From Dehalococcoidia bacterium (GTDB lineage Bacteria > Chloroflexota > Dehalococcoidia > Lucifugimonadales > UBA1123): a stretch of DNA of 39,945 nt. Positions 31,631-39,945 of this stretch are shown here, in pieces. The translations under genes and the position numbers were made by a program. The notes beneath the pieces are model-generated. The model saw only the letters and a list, made by a program, of their open reading frames with translations, was not told the DNA's origin and made no database searches. The stretch is from the NCBI GenBank assembly GCA_021295915.1, contig JAGWBK010000007.1, positions 1 through 39,945 of the forward strand. Reading direction: 5' to 3'. Position 1 is the first letter of the stretch. Each line of letters starts with the position of its first letter.

Positions 31631-33033
31631 TTCTTACCTGAGGACTGTTCAAGGAGCTGCTGCATTTCGTCAATCTGTTCACGTGTGGCCGCATGACGGC
31701 CATAGCACGCCCTGTCGAACGCAGAGGTCGCCATATCCACGAGACGCTCGGGGAACACTCGCGCCAGAGCAGATCGATGTTCGCCGGGAGTATCGGACAC
31801 ACGTCGATGTTCCCCCCTCGACTCCGCGACCGTCAGCATACCAAAGTAGACCCTGAACACATCCACGATGTTCTGATCATCATCCGGAAGCCTGAGGTTG
31901 GTGTCGGTACTGCGCCTTCTGAATCTTTCTGGGAGGAGACCAAACAGGAGCCGCGCGAGGTCCATTGTGGGATCGAATTCCCCATAGAGGGACTCACGTT
32001 CACCTTCCTCATCGACTCGCCGCCAGCGAACGTTCCTCCGAAATGCCCTTGCAAGAACTATCAGGATTCCTGCGACCACGAGGGCGACAACTATCCCGGC
32101 AAGGATTTGCAGCCACACTGAGGGCTCTCCCTGCTCTGCCTGCTCTGCGAACTGCCCGAACATTTCGCCCGGCGCAATGTTGAGTTCCGGCTCACCCTCC
32201 GGCGGCTCTCCGGCAAACCTCTTCAGGAGTTCGAAGAAAGCTGAAATCAGGAACTCGAGGACGAACACGAGCGGCACTATGACGACATAGAAGACTATTC
32301 TTGCGATTCCTTCCAGTACGAACTTCAGTGGTGTGGCAATGAATGAGAGCATCCCACGCTGAATCAGGCTGAACAGAAGCCCTATCAACAGGACCGAGAC
32401 GACCACTGTGCCAATAACTCGCACCCACGTGCGTCGCGCAAGAGCGCGTCGCGTGGATGGCAGAATATGGCCGGCTCCCAAGCCTGCAAGGCCGGCGGCG
32501 AAGAACACGAACATCAGCTCGAACGTCCTCAGGTTAGCCGCGTTGAAGATGTCTACGAGCGCGGCAACCGACAGCACGATCAGTCCAAGCCGGAACGTGA
32601 ATCCGAGGTGTTCAACCGGGAACTCGCTCGTCGCGATCCTGCCTCCCCTCAGCCAGAAGAGGACCGTAGCGAACCCGCCGATAGCGGCTGAACGAACAAA
32701 GTGATCGGGCTTCAGGTCCGAGAACATGGCAGAGAGCCATCCGATGTCCATCCACTGACCACTGGTCTGGAGTTGCGTCCCCAGCACCAGGTACGTGGTG
32801 AGAGTGCCAAGACCCATCTCGATTGCATAGGGCATCCAATTCGGCATGATGATGAGCGATAGCGACCTGGTCACCAAGTATGAAACGAGCATGATAGCGA
32901 GAGCCGCGACCCAGCTAATCGGGCTTCCACCAGGCAGCATCATGAGCGACAGCAATGAGAGCGCGGCGTAGATCCACACGCTCTCGACCGCTACCGCGGA
33001 GAGCATTACGATCCTATCCTGGACCGAACTCAC
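31627..33033 (-). CDS. Membrane protein with C-terminal DUF4129 domain
   Basis: 468 aa. The N-terminal half has about six hydrophobic segments; two more precede a soluble C-terminal DUF4129 region (ARLLFGLLPERF, VDVFRVYFGMLTVAESRGEHRRVSDTPGEHRSAL, residues about 330-430). DUF4129 is normally the tail of TgpA-like transglutaminases, but no transglutaminase Cys-His-Asp core is visible here. It starts with a GTG at 33033, 20 nt inside the DUF58 gene. With MoxR and DUF58 it forms a common cell-envelope-associated cluster. Confidence 0.85.
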   Translation of the reverse strand: MSSVQDRIVMLSAVAVESVWIYAALSLLSLMMLPGGSPISWVAALAIMLVSYLVTRSLSLIIMPNWMPYAIEMGLGTLTTYLVLGTQLQTSGQWMDIGWLSAMFSDLKPDHFVRSAAIGGFATVLFWLRGGRIATSEFPVEHLGFTFRLGLIVLSVAALVDIFNAANLRTFELMFVFFAAGLAGLGAGHILPSTRRALARRTWVRVIGTVVVSVLLIGLLFSLIQRGMLSFIATPLKFVLEGIARIVFYVVIVPLVFVLEFLISAFFELLKRFAGEPPEGEPELNIAPGEMFGQFAEQAEQGEPSVWLQILAGIVVALVVAGILIVLARAFRRNVRWRRVDEEGERESLYGEFDPTMDLARLLFGLLPERFRRRSTDTNLRLPDDDQNIVDVFRVYFGMLTVAESRGEHRRVSDTPGEHRSALARVFPERLVDMATSAFDRACYGRHAATREQIDEMQQLLEQSSGKK

Positions 33034-34249
33034 CAGCCATCTCCATGTTTTCGAAGAATCGTCTCAGATCGTGCAGCACAGTGCCCTCAGGCATCTCAGG
33101 CGGCTCTGAGTCTCCAACGAACACCACGACCACCCTGTAACCCTGTCTCCAGAGGTTCGAGGCGCTCTCCACAAGTTCTTCTGAGAGTATCGCCGCCACC
33201 ATAACCAGTGTAGCCCCGGTGGGGAACTGCCTCAGGTTTAGCTCTATCTGGGCGGCCATCGGCCCTATGGGCAGCGGCCTTATCGTCGCCAGGGCCTCAA
33301 GAATTATGGCGAGCTGCTCAGGCGTGCTTGCTGCTTCCAGCTTCATCGGCCGGTCCGTAAGGATCGGGACTCCGTTGGAGAAGAGTCCAATGCTGTATTG
33401 CCGCTCGGACGCATAGCTCGCAATGGACGCGGAAGCCGTGATAACGCGCTCCAGGTTGGTGGGGGAGTACCCCTCCCAGGACCGTTCGGACGTCTCCACA
33501 GCGACTATCAGGATTACCGTGAAGCTGGAGCTCGGTTCAAACGTGCGTACCTGGAGTTGCCCCATCCTGGCAGTGTTCTTCCAGTCGATGATCTTCAGCG
33601 GGTCGCCGATCTGGTACTCGCGGAGCCCTGCCGGTCTCGACAGGTCCTGGAAGATCTCGATTCCGCCCCGACTGTCTCCCTGCGGTCTGAGTGGCGGAAG
33701 TCCCAACTCCGGCAGCGGGACCACTCGCGGGTAGACCAGGAGGTAATCTGTGCCTCTAAATGTTGTCTCGCTATCAAAGAACCCGAACAGGTCACCGCTC
33801 TCAAGCCGGGCAGGACCGAACCTGTAGAAACCTCGCTCGTTGCACTTGATGGTGTACTCCCACCTGATCCGCTCGTACCAGGAGATGGAGGTGTGCAGCC
33901 GCATAATCATAGACTTGGGATTGGAGCTTGGAGTAACTTCCGCGCCGACGATCTCGATCTCTTCAGGGTACTCGTCCTCTAGGTCGAGCTTTCCGAGAGG
34001 CACCGGCTTCCTGTTGGTCAGGTAAATCGTGAGCTTTGTCTCCTCGCCCCTGAACACCCTTGTCTGTTCGATCTCCCGCTCGTAGTGGACCTCCTCCAGT
34101 GACAGTCGGTTCCACAGCCAGGAGACCAGGGCCACCAGGAGTCCCATTACGCCGAGTCCGATAACAAGTGCCTGGCCAGAGAAAATGCCGACGAAAATCA
34201 GCACCACGAACATCAGTATCCAGACGTCATGCCAGAACCGGTTGAACAA
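33014..34249 (-). CDS. DUF58 domain-containing protein
   Basis: 411 aa. Two N-terminal membrane helices (ILMFVVLIFVGIFSGQALVI) precede a beta-rich region. The DUF58 core contains GDLFGFFDSETTFRGTDYLLVYPRVVPLPELG and the signature DPLKIIDWKNTARMGQLQVRTFEP, the von Willebrand A-like region. A TTG at 34249 is the likely start, 5 nt after the moxR stop codon. MoxR ATPase with DUF58 is a recurrent pair thought to act as a chaperone system for envelope protein complexes. Overlaps the DUF4129 gene by 20 nt. Confidence 0.9.
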   Translation of the reverse strand: MFNRFWHDVWILMFVVLIFVGIFSGQALVIGLGVMGLLVALVSWLWNRLSLEEVHYEREIEQTRVFRGEETKLTIYLTNRKPVPLGKLDLEDEYPEEIEIVGAEVTPSSNPKSMIMRLHTSISWYERIRWEYTIKCNERGFYRFGPARLESGDLFGFFDSETTFRGTDYLLVYPRVVPLPELGLPPLRPQGDSRGGIEIFQDLSRPAGLREYQIGDPLKIIDWKNTARMGQLQVRTFEPSSSFTVILIVAVETSERSWEGYSPTNLERVITASASIASYASERQYSIGLFSNGVPILTDRPMKLEAASTPEQLAIILEALATIRPLPIGPMAAQIELNLRQFPTGATLVMVAAILSEELVESASNLWRQGYRVVVVFVGDSEPPEMPEGTVLHDLRRFFENMEMAGEFGPG

Positions 34250-34254
34250 GGCCG

Positions 34255-35217
34255 CTACCTTTCGATGGGTACTGGGACCAGGTTCAGTATCTCGGCGATG
34301 ATGTTTTCTGTCGTGCGGCCTCGAAGGCGAGAGTTGGATGTCAGGATGAGCCTGTGGGCTAGTACGGACTCGGTGAGCTGCTTCACGTCATCGGGTGTGA
34401 CGAAGTCCCTGCCGTCCAACGCGGCCCGCGCCTGGGACGTCTTGTATAGGGACATTGCGGCGCGAGGGCTCGCGCCAAGGGTGAGGCTTTCGTTCCTGCG
34501 AGTGGACTGCGCTATCTCGACGATATAGTCGCGGACGACATCATCGACCCTGACATGAGTCACCGCATCCTGCATCTCCCGCAGCTCTTCCGACCCGGTT
34601 ACCGGATCCAGTTCAGGGAGCAAAGTGTCCCGCTCGAACCTCAGCAGGATATCAGACTCCTCATCCGGTGTGGGATATCCGAGCTTGACCCTCACCATGA
34701 ATCTGTCCAACTGCGCTTCGGGTAGCGGGAAAGTCCCTTCGAGTTCAATCGGATTCTGGGTTGCAAGCACCAGGAACGGTTCGTTGAGACGCCTGGTCAT
34801 GCCGTCAACCGTGGCCTGCCGCTCCTGCATGGCTTCGAGTAGCGCGGATTGAGTCCTCGGCGTGGCGCGGTTGATCTCGTCTGCCAGCACTACCTGGCTG
34901 AATATCGGCCCCGCCCGGAACTCGAAGTCCCCCGACTTCTGATTGAAGAAGTTCACCCCCAGCACATCGGTCGGCATCAGGTCGGGCGTGAACTGGATGC
35001 GGTTGAATGTGCAGCCTAAGGACTGAGCAAGCGCCTTGGCCAAGGTGGTCTTGCCAATGCCGGGCACGTCCTCCACGAGAACATGGCCCCTGCACACGAC
35101 CGCAATAATGACCAGGTCGATCACATCGGACTTACCGACAATAATTCGTTGAACGCTATCCCTGAGCTGGTGCGCCAGTTCCTGGAACCGCGTTACGTCA
35201 ACCGTCGTCTGGCTCAT
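34255..35217 (-). CDS. MoxR family AAA+ ATPase
   Basis: 320 aa from the ATG at 35217, which has a gggagagg ribosome site; an earlier start at 35262 has no such site. Walker A is DVPGIGKTTLAKAL, Walker B is VVLADEINRATPRTQSALLEAMQERQ, and a sensor-1 Asn is in VLATQNPIELEG. The late helical domain (SLTLGASPRAAMSLYK) is typical of the MoxR family. It heads the moxR-DUF58-DUF4129-TauE operon, with TATAAT at 35287-35292 upstream. Role inferred: ATP-dependent chaperone for its membrane partners. Confidence 0.93.
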   Translation of the reverse strand: MSQTTVDVTRFQELAHQLRDSVQRIIVGKSDVIDLVIIAVVCRGHVLVEDVPGIGKTTLAKALAQSLGCTFNRIQFTPDLMPTDVLGVNFFNQKSGDFEFRAGPIFSQVVLADEINRATPRTQSALLEAMQERQATVDGMTRRLNEPFLVLATQNPIELEGTFPLPEAQLDRFMVRVKLGYPTPDEESDILLRFERDTLLPELDPVTGSEELREMQDAVTHVRVDDVVRDYIVEIAQSTRRNESLTLGASPRAAMSLYKTSQARAALDGRDFVTPDDVKQLTESVLAHRLILTSNSRLRGRTTENIIAEILNLVPVPIER

Positions 35218-35286
35218 GGCCTCTCCCGTACAGCATGGGAGCGCACGATACAGACTGCGCATCTCTCATGCCAAGAGTCTTCGGGT

Positions 35287-35292
35287 ATTATA
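35287..35292 (-). promoter_or_regulatory. -10 element of the moxR operon
   Basis: A perfect TATAAT on the minus strand, 69 nt before the moxR ATG at 35217. No good -35 was found. It lies between moxR and the end of the upstream flavoprotein gene (35329). Confidence 0.5.
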
Positions 35293-35328
35293 GACGGCAT
35301 TGAGAAGTCGGGACGCGGTCGCCCTGTT

Positions 35329-36810
35329 CTAGGCACGAGAGCGAGCCGCGGCCGCTGTACCGGCTATCCTGCCATACACGGCGCCGTGCATCAGACCGGC
35401 TGCTCTCAGGCTGCCATGCACGAATATCCCGCCCACGATGATCCCGGCTGCATACAGACCGGGTATGGGTTCGTCTGACGTGTCGAGAACCCTCGCGCCT
35501 GTGTCGATCTTGAGGCCGCCGTACGTGTACGTAATGCCGCCTGTGACCGTGTACGCGAAGTAGGGTGGCTGATCGATCCTGATCGCCCAGTTGCTCTTTG
35601 GAGGATCCAGGTCGCTCGTGGAGCGTCCATCCAGCGTCCTCGGCTCGTACTCTGCGTCATGCGCTGACGCGTTGAAGTCATCGACGGTCTTCTCAAGTCC
35701 CTCAGCGTCGATTCCCAGCTTCTCTGCCAGTTCTGATATCGATGATGCCTCGACCCGTCTGGAACTGCTGTAACGCCCTTCAAGGTGTGCCTGTGCCCTC
35801 GAGTCGAAGACTTGGTAGGCGATGCCGTCTTCCTGCTGCAGGATTGCGTGTCCCATTTCGACAAATGTCTGTTCGGCAAAGCTGGCCCCTTCGTCGACAA
35901 ACCTGTGGCCGTCCGCATTGACGGTGATCCCAATCGGATAGGACCGTCGGGGCATTATGTCGGTTACCTGGAGGTCGCCCGTCACGGGAGCGTCGACGTC
36001 GATGGGCGTGGCATGGCATCCGTCCCACTGGCCTGTGCCCTGCGCGCCGATGTCCATTGCTACTCGAATACCGTCGCCGGTGTTATGAGCAGAACCACGC
36101 ACCCTGGCGCGCTCCCACCCGTCGCCGATGTACTCGCCCCTCATCTCAGGGTTGGCCTCGAATCCACCGCAGCCAAGCACAACGCCGTTCGCCAGCAGCT
36201 CGTGAGTTCCGTCCTGGTCTTGGGCTTCAACTCCGACAACCGCGCCATCGTCGTCGGTGAGAAGTGCGGTCATCGCTGTCTCATACAGGATCGTGACGCC
36301 TGCGCGCCGGCAGGCTGTGGTCAGCATTCGTACCAGTCCGGGGCCTGACTCCCACGCGCTCATACCGACGCTGTTTGGGATGACCGACGGTGCCCCTTCC
36401 ACACGAGAAGTACGGCCCGATAGCTCCCATCTCACTCCCTTCTCGAACATCCACTCGACGGTAGGGCGCGAGTTGGCGATCAGCGTATCGATGAGTGCAG
36501 GGTCCGAGTCGCCCTTGGTGACAGCCGCGAAGTGGTCCCTGAAGTCACCGGAGGTGTAGGGGGCCATGCTTATCCTGCCGACCTCAGAGTCAGTCAGGTC
36601 GGGAAGCATGTGACGCAGGTCCTCGATGCCCTCGTGGACGAACCTGAAGCCGCCGCCGGTGTATGGGCAGTTGCCTCCCTGCTCGCTCGGCGGCGCTTTC
36701 TCCAGTACCACCACATCTGCACCGGCGTCACGGGCGGCAAGGGCGGCACACAGAGCGGCATTCCCGCCGCCCACGACAATCACATCGTATTGGACTGATT
36801 CACCAACCAT
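35329..36810 (-). CDS. FAD-dependent oxidoreductase, tricarballylate dehydrogenase (TcuA)-like
   Basis: About 493 aa from the ATG at 36810. A GTG at 36840 lies upstream of the predicted transcription start and is therefore disfavoured. The FAD-binding N-terminus reads DVIVVGGGNAALCAALAARDAGADVVVLEKAP (split at its GGGNAA), followed by GGNCPYTGGGFRF. The C-terminal reading GGITYTYGGLKIDTGARVLD and GLYAAGIIVGG is typical of the fumarate-reductase flavoprotein family. GGGNAALCAAL and GGN-type motifs resemble TcuA. These enzymes oxidise or reduce a C=C next to carboxylates. It lies between an ABC importer and moxR, with its own promoter. Confidence 0.88.
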   Translation of the reverse strand: MVGESVQYDVIVVGGGNAALCAALAARDAGADVVVLEKAPPSEQGGNCPYTGGGFRFVHEGIEDLRHMLPDLTDSEVGRISMAPYTSGDFRDHFAAVTKGDSDPALIDTLIANSRPTVEWMFEKGVRWELSGRTSRVEGAPSVIPNSVGMSAWESGPGLVRMLTTACRRAGVTILYETAMTALLTDDDGAVVGVEAQDQDGTHELLANGVVLGCGGFEANPEMRGEYIGDGWERARVRGSAHNTGDGIRVAMDIGAQGTGQWDGCHATPIDVDAPVTGDLQVTDIMPRRSYPIGITVNADGHRFVDEGASFAEQTFVEMGHAILQQEDGIAYQVFDSRAQAHLEGRYSSSRRVEASSISELAEKLGIDAEGLEKTVDDFNASAHDAEYEPRTLDGRSTSDLDPPKSNWAIRIDQPPYFAYTVTGGITYTYGGLKIDTGARVLDTSDEPIPGLYAAGIIVGGIFVHGSLRAAGLMHGAVYGRIAGTAAAARSRA

Positions 36811-36840
36811 CGCATCATCACCATCCACTAACTTTGGCAC

Positions 36841-36869
36841 AGTATAGATACGTCATGCTGGCATGTCCA
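36841..36869 (-). promoter_or_regulatory. Promoter of the FAD-dependent oxidoreductase
   Basis: On the minus strand TGGACA (36869-36864, five of six), a 17-nt spacer, and TATACT (36846-36841, five of six). Predicted start of transcription near 36834, leaving about 24 nt to the ATG at 36810. The best-matched promoter in the window. Confidence 0.65.
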
Positions 36870-36951
36870 AAGAGTGGGACGCGAAGTTAGGCAAGTGAAT
36901 ACGTCAGAGTCGATTCGCCGAAATGGGGGCTTGGAAGGGTCGTCAGCGACC

Positions 36952-37917
36952 CTAGTCCACCAGCTGCCTGAGCCTCGGGTCGAGCCTGTCTCGCAGCCAG
37001 TCACCCGTGAAGTTCAGTGACATCACAAGCAGGAAGATGGCGACGCCCGGTATAACGGTCGGCCACCAGGCGGTGGCGATATAGCCTCTGCCCTCGGATA
37101 CCATGCTGCCCCAGGTTGGAGTCGGATGTGGTACGCCCGCGCCAAGGAAGCTGAGAGCGGCTTCGGCCAGAACGAGCGAGCCTACGCTGAGCGTGGCGAT
37201 CACTACGGCGGTGTTTATGACTCCGGGCAGTATGTGCCGGAGCAGAATCCGAATCGTTGAGCATCCTGCCACGCGAGCCAGGTCCACGAACGGCTGGTTC
37301 TTGACGACCAGCGTCTGACTTCGTATGACCCTGACGAACGGATTCCATGCCAGCGCGGCCATCAGGGCCAGCAGCAGAACGGTGCTCTGTCCAAACAGCA
37401 GTACGCACACTAGCGCGACCATCAGGAACGGAAGAGCCTGCCAGATGTCCACTATCCTGGTAATGATTTCGTCAATCCAGCCGCCGGAATATCCGCTGAC
37501 GATGCCTAGCGTCGTGCCGGTTATGAAGCCGCTGAGCAGTGCGATAGCGGCGACGACGAGTGATATGCGCGCGCCGAAAAGCATACGCGAAAACACGTCG
37601 CGCCCAGTGTGATCCGTGCCGAGATAGTGTCCGGTCCTCGTCGCTTCCTGCGCCGGGTCTCCCGTACCCACCCAGTCGCCTTCGGGTGCCCACGGAGGGG
37701 GAATGTGCCGCGACCTGAGTCCGGCGTCCTGCCCACCATACGGGTCGTGAGTTGCCAGCAAGGGTGCGAATATGCCACAAAATATCAGAGTGGCCAGCAC
37801 AGCCATGGGAATCACGGGCCAGCGCCGCATGAACCCCCATACGGTTCTGATCTGGCTGACTACCGGTGGGTAGTCTCTCATACCCAGCAGGTCGCGTTCT
37901 ATCTGGGTCATCTGCAT
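36952..37917 (-). CDS. ABC transporter permease, DppC/OppC type
   Basis: 321 aa. An N-terminal segment (PVVSQIRTVWGFMRRWPVIP) precedes the first membrane helix. The family reading GTDHTGRDVFSRMLFGARISLVVAAIA is present, and the EAA-type loop is VARVAGCSTIRILLRHILPGVIN-like (DLARVAGCSTIRIL). Five or six helices are visible. It pairs with the DppB-type permease 11 nt upstream to import peptides, oligosaccharides or similar compounds. No ATPase gene is seen in the window. Confidence 0.92.
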   Translation of the reverse strand: MQMTQIERDLLGMRDYPPVVSQIRTVWGFMRRWPVIPMAVLATLIFCGIFAPLLATHDPYGGQDAGLRSRHIPPPWAPEGDWVGTGDPAQEATRTGHYLGTDHTGRDVFSRMLFGARISLVVAAIALLSGFITGTTLGIVSGYSGGWIDEIITRIVDIWQALPFLMVALVCVLLFGQSTVLLLALMAALAWNPFVRVIRSQTLVVKNQPFVDLARVAGCSTIRILLRHILPGVINTAVVIATLSVGSLVLAEAALSFLGAGVPHPTPTWGSMVSEGRGYIATAWWPTVIPGVAIFLLVMSLNFTGDWLRDRLDPRLRQLVD

Positions 37918-37928
37918 ATTGGTGATTC

Positions 37929-38894
37929 CTACTCGTACCGGATGCGCGGGTCTATGAGCGCGTATGCGATATCTGCCAAGAATGCGAAGAACACATAGAT
38001 CCCAATGAAACAGAAGACCGTGCCTGCCAGCAACGGCCAGTCGTTGTCATAGACGGCCCGGTTTAGCGCGACGATGCCGATGCCGGGCATGGAGAAGACT
38101 ATCTCCACCACCAGCGCGCCGTTTAGGTAGTCCGCCAGTAGCACGAACGCCGAGGTCAGCGGCGGGATTACCGCGTTACGAAGACCGTGCTTCCAGATGA
38201 TCGTCCATGGGCCGACGCCCTTGGCGCGGGCCAGTTTGATGTACTCCGAGTCCAGAATCTCCAGCATTGCCGAGCGCGTCAGGCGCATGATGCCCGCCGA
38301 CGCCGGCCAGCCCAGTACGATGCATGGCAGAACGTAGTATTTGATATTCGTCCAGGAAAGCGCGAACGTGCCTTCCGGTGGGCCGCCGGACCAGCCGGGC
38401 GGGAACCAGCGGAGCCAAACTGCGAATATGAGTATGGCCATGACCGCAGTCCAGAACTGCGGCGTTGCCTGCCCGAACAGCGCCAACACGCGCCCGACGT
38501 AGTCCCAGACAGTGGCGCGTTTGACCGCTGCCAACACCCCAATGCTGAGACCAACAACCACCGCGAATATCCACGCGCCCGCCGCGATCTTGAGTGTCAT
38601 CCCCAAGTGTTCCCGGATGATCTCACTCACTGGCCGAAGCGATCCGAGCGACTGCCCCATGTCGAACTGTATTAGATTCCACATCCAAGTCAGATACTGC
38701 AACGGGAGCGGTTTGTCCAAACCCAGATGCCGCTTGATCTCAGCAATCTGCTCTTCGCTCAGTTCCACTTGCGCATCGCCGATAAACAGAATGGTCGGGT
38801 CTGGGCCAAGCCTGCTGAGGATGAAGATAACTACCGTAGCTCCGATTATGGAGATGAATATGGAGAGGGCTCGTCTGGCTAGAAATCTACCCAT
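37929..38894 (-). CDS. ABC transporter permease, DppB/OppB type
   Basis: 321 aa. It starts with MGRFLARRALSIFISIIGATVVIFILSRL (first helix) and the family segment DPTILFIGDAQVELSEEQIAEIKRHLGLDKPLPLQYL, in part. The coupling loop reads EYIKLARAKGVGPWTIIWKHGLRNA, the typical EAA motif. C-terminal AYALIDPRIRYE is characteristic of DppB-like permeases. It is followed by the DppC-type permease after 34-nt-scale spacing (11 nt) and preceded by the substrate-binding gene across a 167-nt gap holding two hairpins. Confidence 0.93.
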   Translation of the reverse strand: MGRFLARRALSIFISIIGATVVIFILSRLGPDPTILFIGDAQVELSEEQIAEIKRHLGLDKPLPLQYLTWMWNLIQFDMGQSLGSLRPVSEIIREHLGMTLKIAAGAWIFAVVVGLSIGVLAAVKRATVWDYVGRVLALFGQATPQFWTAVMAILIFAVWLRWFPPGWSGGPPEGTFALSWTNIKYYVLPCIVLGWPASAGIMRLTRSAMLEILDSEYIKLARAKGVGPWTIIWKHGLRNAVIPPLTSAFVLLADYLNGALVVEIVFSMPGIGIVALNRAVYDNDWPLLAGTVFCFIGIYVFFAFLADIAYALIDPRIRYE

Positions 38895-38955
38895 GGATAG
38901 GTCGAATCCTCCCTAATCTAAGTGGCCTTGTTCGGATGGAGTTCCGTTTGTCCTT

Positions 38956-38990
38956 ATGCAGGGTGAACCCGAGAGGAGTTTGCCCTGCAT
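38956..38990. other. Stem-loop in the gap between substrate-binding and permease genes
   Basis: ATGCAGGG (38956-38963) pairs with CCCTGCAT (38983-38990), an 8-bp stem with a 19-nt loop. No T run follows on the minus strand. May process or stabilise the mRNA rather than end it. Confidence 0.55.
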
Positions 38991-39005
38991 ACGAATGTGC
39001 CAGTT

Positions 39006-39048
39006 GGAGCGCGGTCTGAGCGGCAGGCGCCACTCAAGACCACGCTCC
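39006..39048. other. Long stem-loop just after the substrate-binding gene
   Basis: GGAGCG (39006-39011) pairs with CGCTCC (39043-39048); after one mismatch GGTCT (39013-39017) pairs with AGACC (39037-39041), and then GAG pairs with CTC past a bulged A. That is about 14 bp, starting 14 nt after the stop of the substrate-binding gene. It lacks a T run and could slow or partly stop transcription, or protect the upstream message. Confidence 0.6.
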
Positions 39049-39061
39049 TGAATTACAACTG

Positions 39062-39945
39062 CTACTGGCCTGCCGGCACGATGTGCTGTGGCCTGCCCCA
39101 GAATCCGGCTGCTGTGGAGCGCGAGTTCCAGGATTCAACGGTCTCAGGGTTGGCTGCGACGCCGCGCGGCGGCTGTACCATACCGGCGTAAAGCTGCCAG
39201 TAGTAGTAGTAGTCAACCATGTCGAGGTGCAGGTCTTCACGCGCCTGCTTGTCCCTCTCACCGTTAATGTTGATGTACATGTAGTCGAGGAACTTGCTCT
39301 CGAATGCGCAGCCCCAGGCCGGACGGCTGAACGTGCTGTCCGACGGAGGAGGAGGCCAGTCGAACGGGTAGTTCGCGGTCTCGACCGAGCAGTTCTTGAC
39401 CACCGGATACGGAGGTACCACCACTCCGCCGTACTCTTCGGTCAGGAGCTCGACTCTTACGCCGATTGCTTCCCAGTCCGCGGCTACCGCGTCAGCCTGC
39501 TCAAGGCAGACGTCTCCGGTCTCGCAGCGGTACTTGTTCATCTTGATCTCGAAGCGGATACCATCATTCCCGCGCGGGAATCCGGCGAGATCCAGCAGGC
39601 GCTCTGCCTCAGCCTTGTCCGTTGGGACCTCCCACGGCCATTCGTGGTTTGGCTCTGCGGCGTTGTCGTACTCGCTGTACTCGATCCATTCAGTGCCAGG
39701 GCCGAGAACGTCCTCGGTCATGTCGCCGCTGTACCTCTCGTGCGCTTCCTTGACCATCGCGGAGGTAACCGTGCGGTCGGGGCGCCAGCCGGGGAACTTT
39801 GGACCCATCAGCTCAAGGTAGATCGGCGTGCCGAGTCCGGCCTGCAGAACGTCCACGATCGCCTGGCGGTCTATAGCATGGGACAGCGCCCAGCGTACGA
39901 GGCGGGCCTGCTCCATGTCGCTCATGCCGTCAGGGTTGTTGGTGT
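39062..39945 (-). CDS. ABC transporter substrate-binding protein, family 5 (C-terminal part)
   Basis: C-terminal portion of a family 5 (DppA/OppA-type) extracytoplasmic solute-binding protein; the frame stays open to the window edge (NNPDG then MSDMEQARLVRWALSHAIDRQAIVD), so the true start lies outside. ARLVRWALSHAIDRQAIV is the family hallmark. The end reads QPPRGVAANPETVESW. Signal peptide and lipobox are therefore not visible. It supplies substrate to the two permeases downstream; the substrate (peptides or other small organics) is unknown. Confidence 0.9.
   Translation of the reverse strand, partial: TNNPDGMSDMEQARLVRWALSHAIDRQAIVDVLQAGLGTPIYLELMGPKFPGWRPDRTVTSAMVKEAHERYSGDMTEDVLGPGTEWIEYSEYDNAAEPNHEWPWEVPTDKAEAERLLDLAGFPRGNDGIRFEIKMNKYRCETGDVCLEQADAVAADWEAIGVRVELLTEEYGGVVVPPYPVVKNCSVETANYPFDWPPPPSDSTFSRPAWGCAFESKFLDYMYININGERDKQAREDLHLDMVDYYYYWQLYAGMVQPPRGVAANPETVESWNSRSTAAGFWGRPQHIVPAGQ

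Noticed and set aside
1-39945. tRNA, rRNA, CRISPR array, insertion sequence or prophage
   Set aside because: No cloverleaf-like segment, regular spacer-repeat pattern, transposase or phage structural gene was recognised by eye; a covariance-model search would be needed to exclude a divergent tRNA.

Overview
The window looks like a piece of a free-living, heterotrophic Chloroflexota chromosome, most plausibly the marine SAR202 / Dehalococcoidia-like lineage. That is an inference from gene content, not a marker-gene result. Flavin-dependent luciferase-like oxidoreductases flank an enolase-superfamily gene, and two CaiB/BaiF CoA-transferases, MmgE/PrpD, an HpcH/HpaI aldolase, DUF1538 proteins and a DppBC-type importer are all present. 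Coding density is high, genes are short and closely packed, and 4-bp ATGA/GTGA overlaps are common. No rRNA, tRNA, CRISPR array, IS element or prophage gene was seen.

Layout. 1-1414: a broken DUF3179 gene. 1551-2858: DAHP synthase preceded by a Phe/Tyr-coded attenuator. 3030-5815: NAD kinase, Nudix hydrolase and M20 peptidase. 5831-7988: an SMC-like ATPase overlapping a DUF4276 (TOPRIM-like) gene, then a nucleoside 2-deoxyribosyltransferase-fold gene; this is the most accessory-looking part. 7981-8251: palindromic intergenic repeats. 8274-11473 (minus): oxidoreductase, enolase-superfamily and oxidoreductase genes, one frameshifted. 11566-13336 (plus): PAC2 protein and alpha/beta hydrolase. 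13349-15687 (minus): two DUF1538 membrane proteins, a PII-like protein and a CBS protein. 15967-17163 (minus): a secreted or membrane-anchored protein. 17288-19887 (plus): MmgE/PrpD and a glutaryl-CoA dehydrogenase-like gene. 19888-24319 (minus): prfA-prmC-GNAT-Gfo/Idh/MocA-hydratase. 24392-25285: HpcH/HpaI aldolase. 25316-27831: a CoA-transferase pair. 27934-28589: a VOC relic and DUF423. 28658-29989: a class III aminotransferase. 30012-30403: a DUF433 antitoxin with a deleted DUF5615 toxin. 30439-30813: CrcB. 30818-35217 (minus): MoxR, DUF58, DUF4129 and TauE/SafE. 35329-36810: a tricarballylate dehydrogenase-like flavoprotein. 36952-39945 (minus): two peptide-type ABC permeases and a partial substrate-binding protein.

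How the genes work together. Most of the metabolic genes fit catabolism of organic and carboxylic acids: oxidation by flavin enzymes, CoA activation by the CoA-transferases, acyl-CoA oxidation, hydratase and aldolase cleavage, and import by the ABC system. The DUF1538/PII/CBS operon looks like a regulated ion-transport module.

The best regulatory find is a complete attenuator upstream of DAHP synthase. It has a promoter, a 23-residue leader peptide with seven Phe/Tyr codons, an antiterminator segment over its stop codon, and a 13-bp terminator stem. The best candidate for a little-described system is the ATPase/DUF4276 pair, with the next gene as a possible third member.

Caution: three genes carry apparent single-base indels, one also carries an in-frame TGA, and two small genes look internally deleted. 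Some of these may be assembly errors rather than biology.
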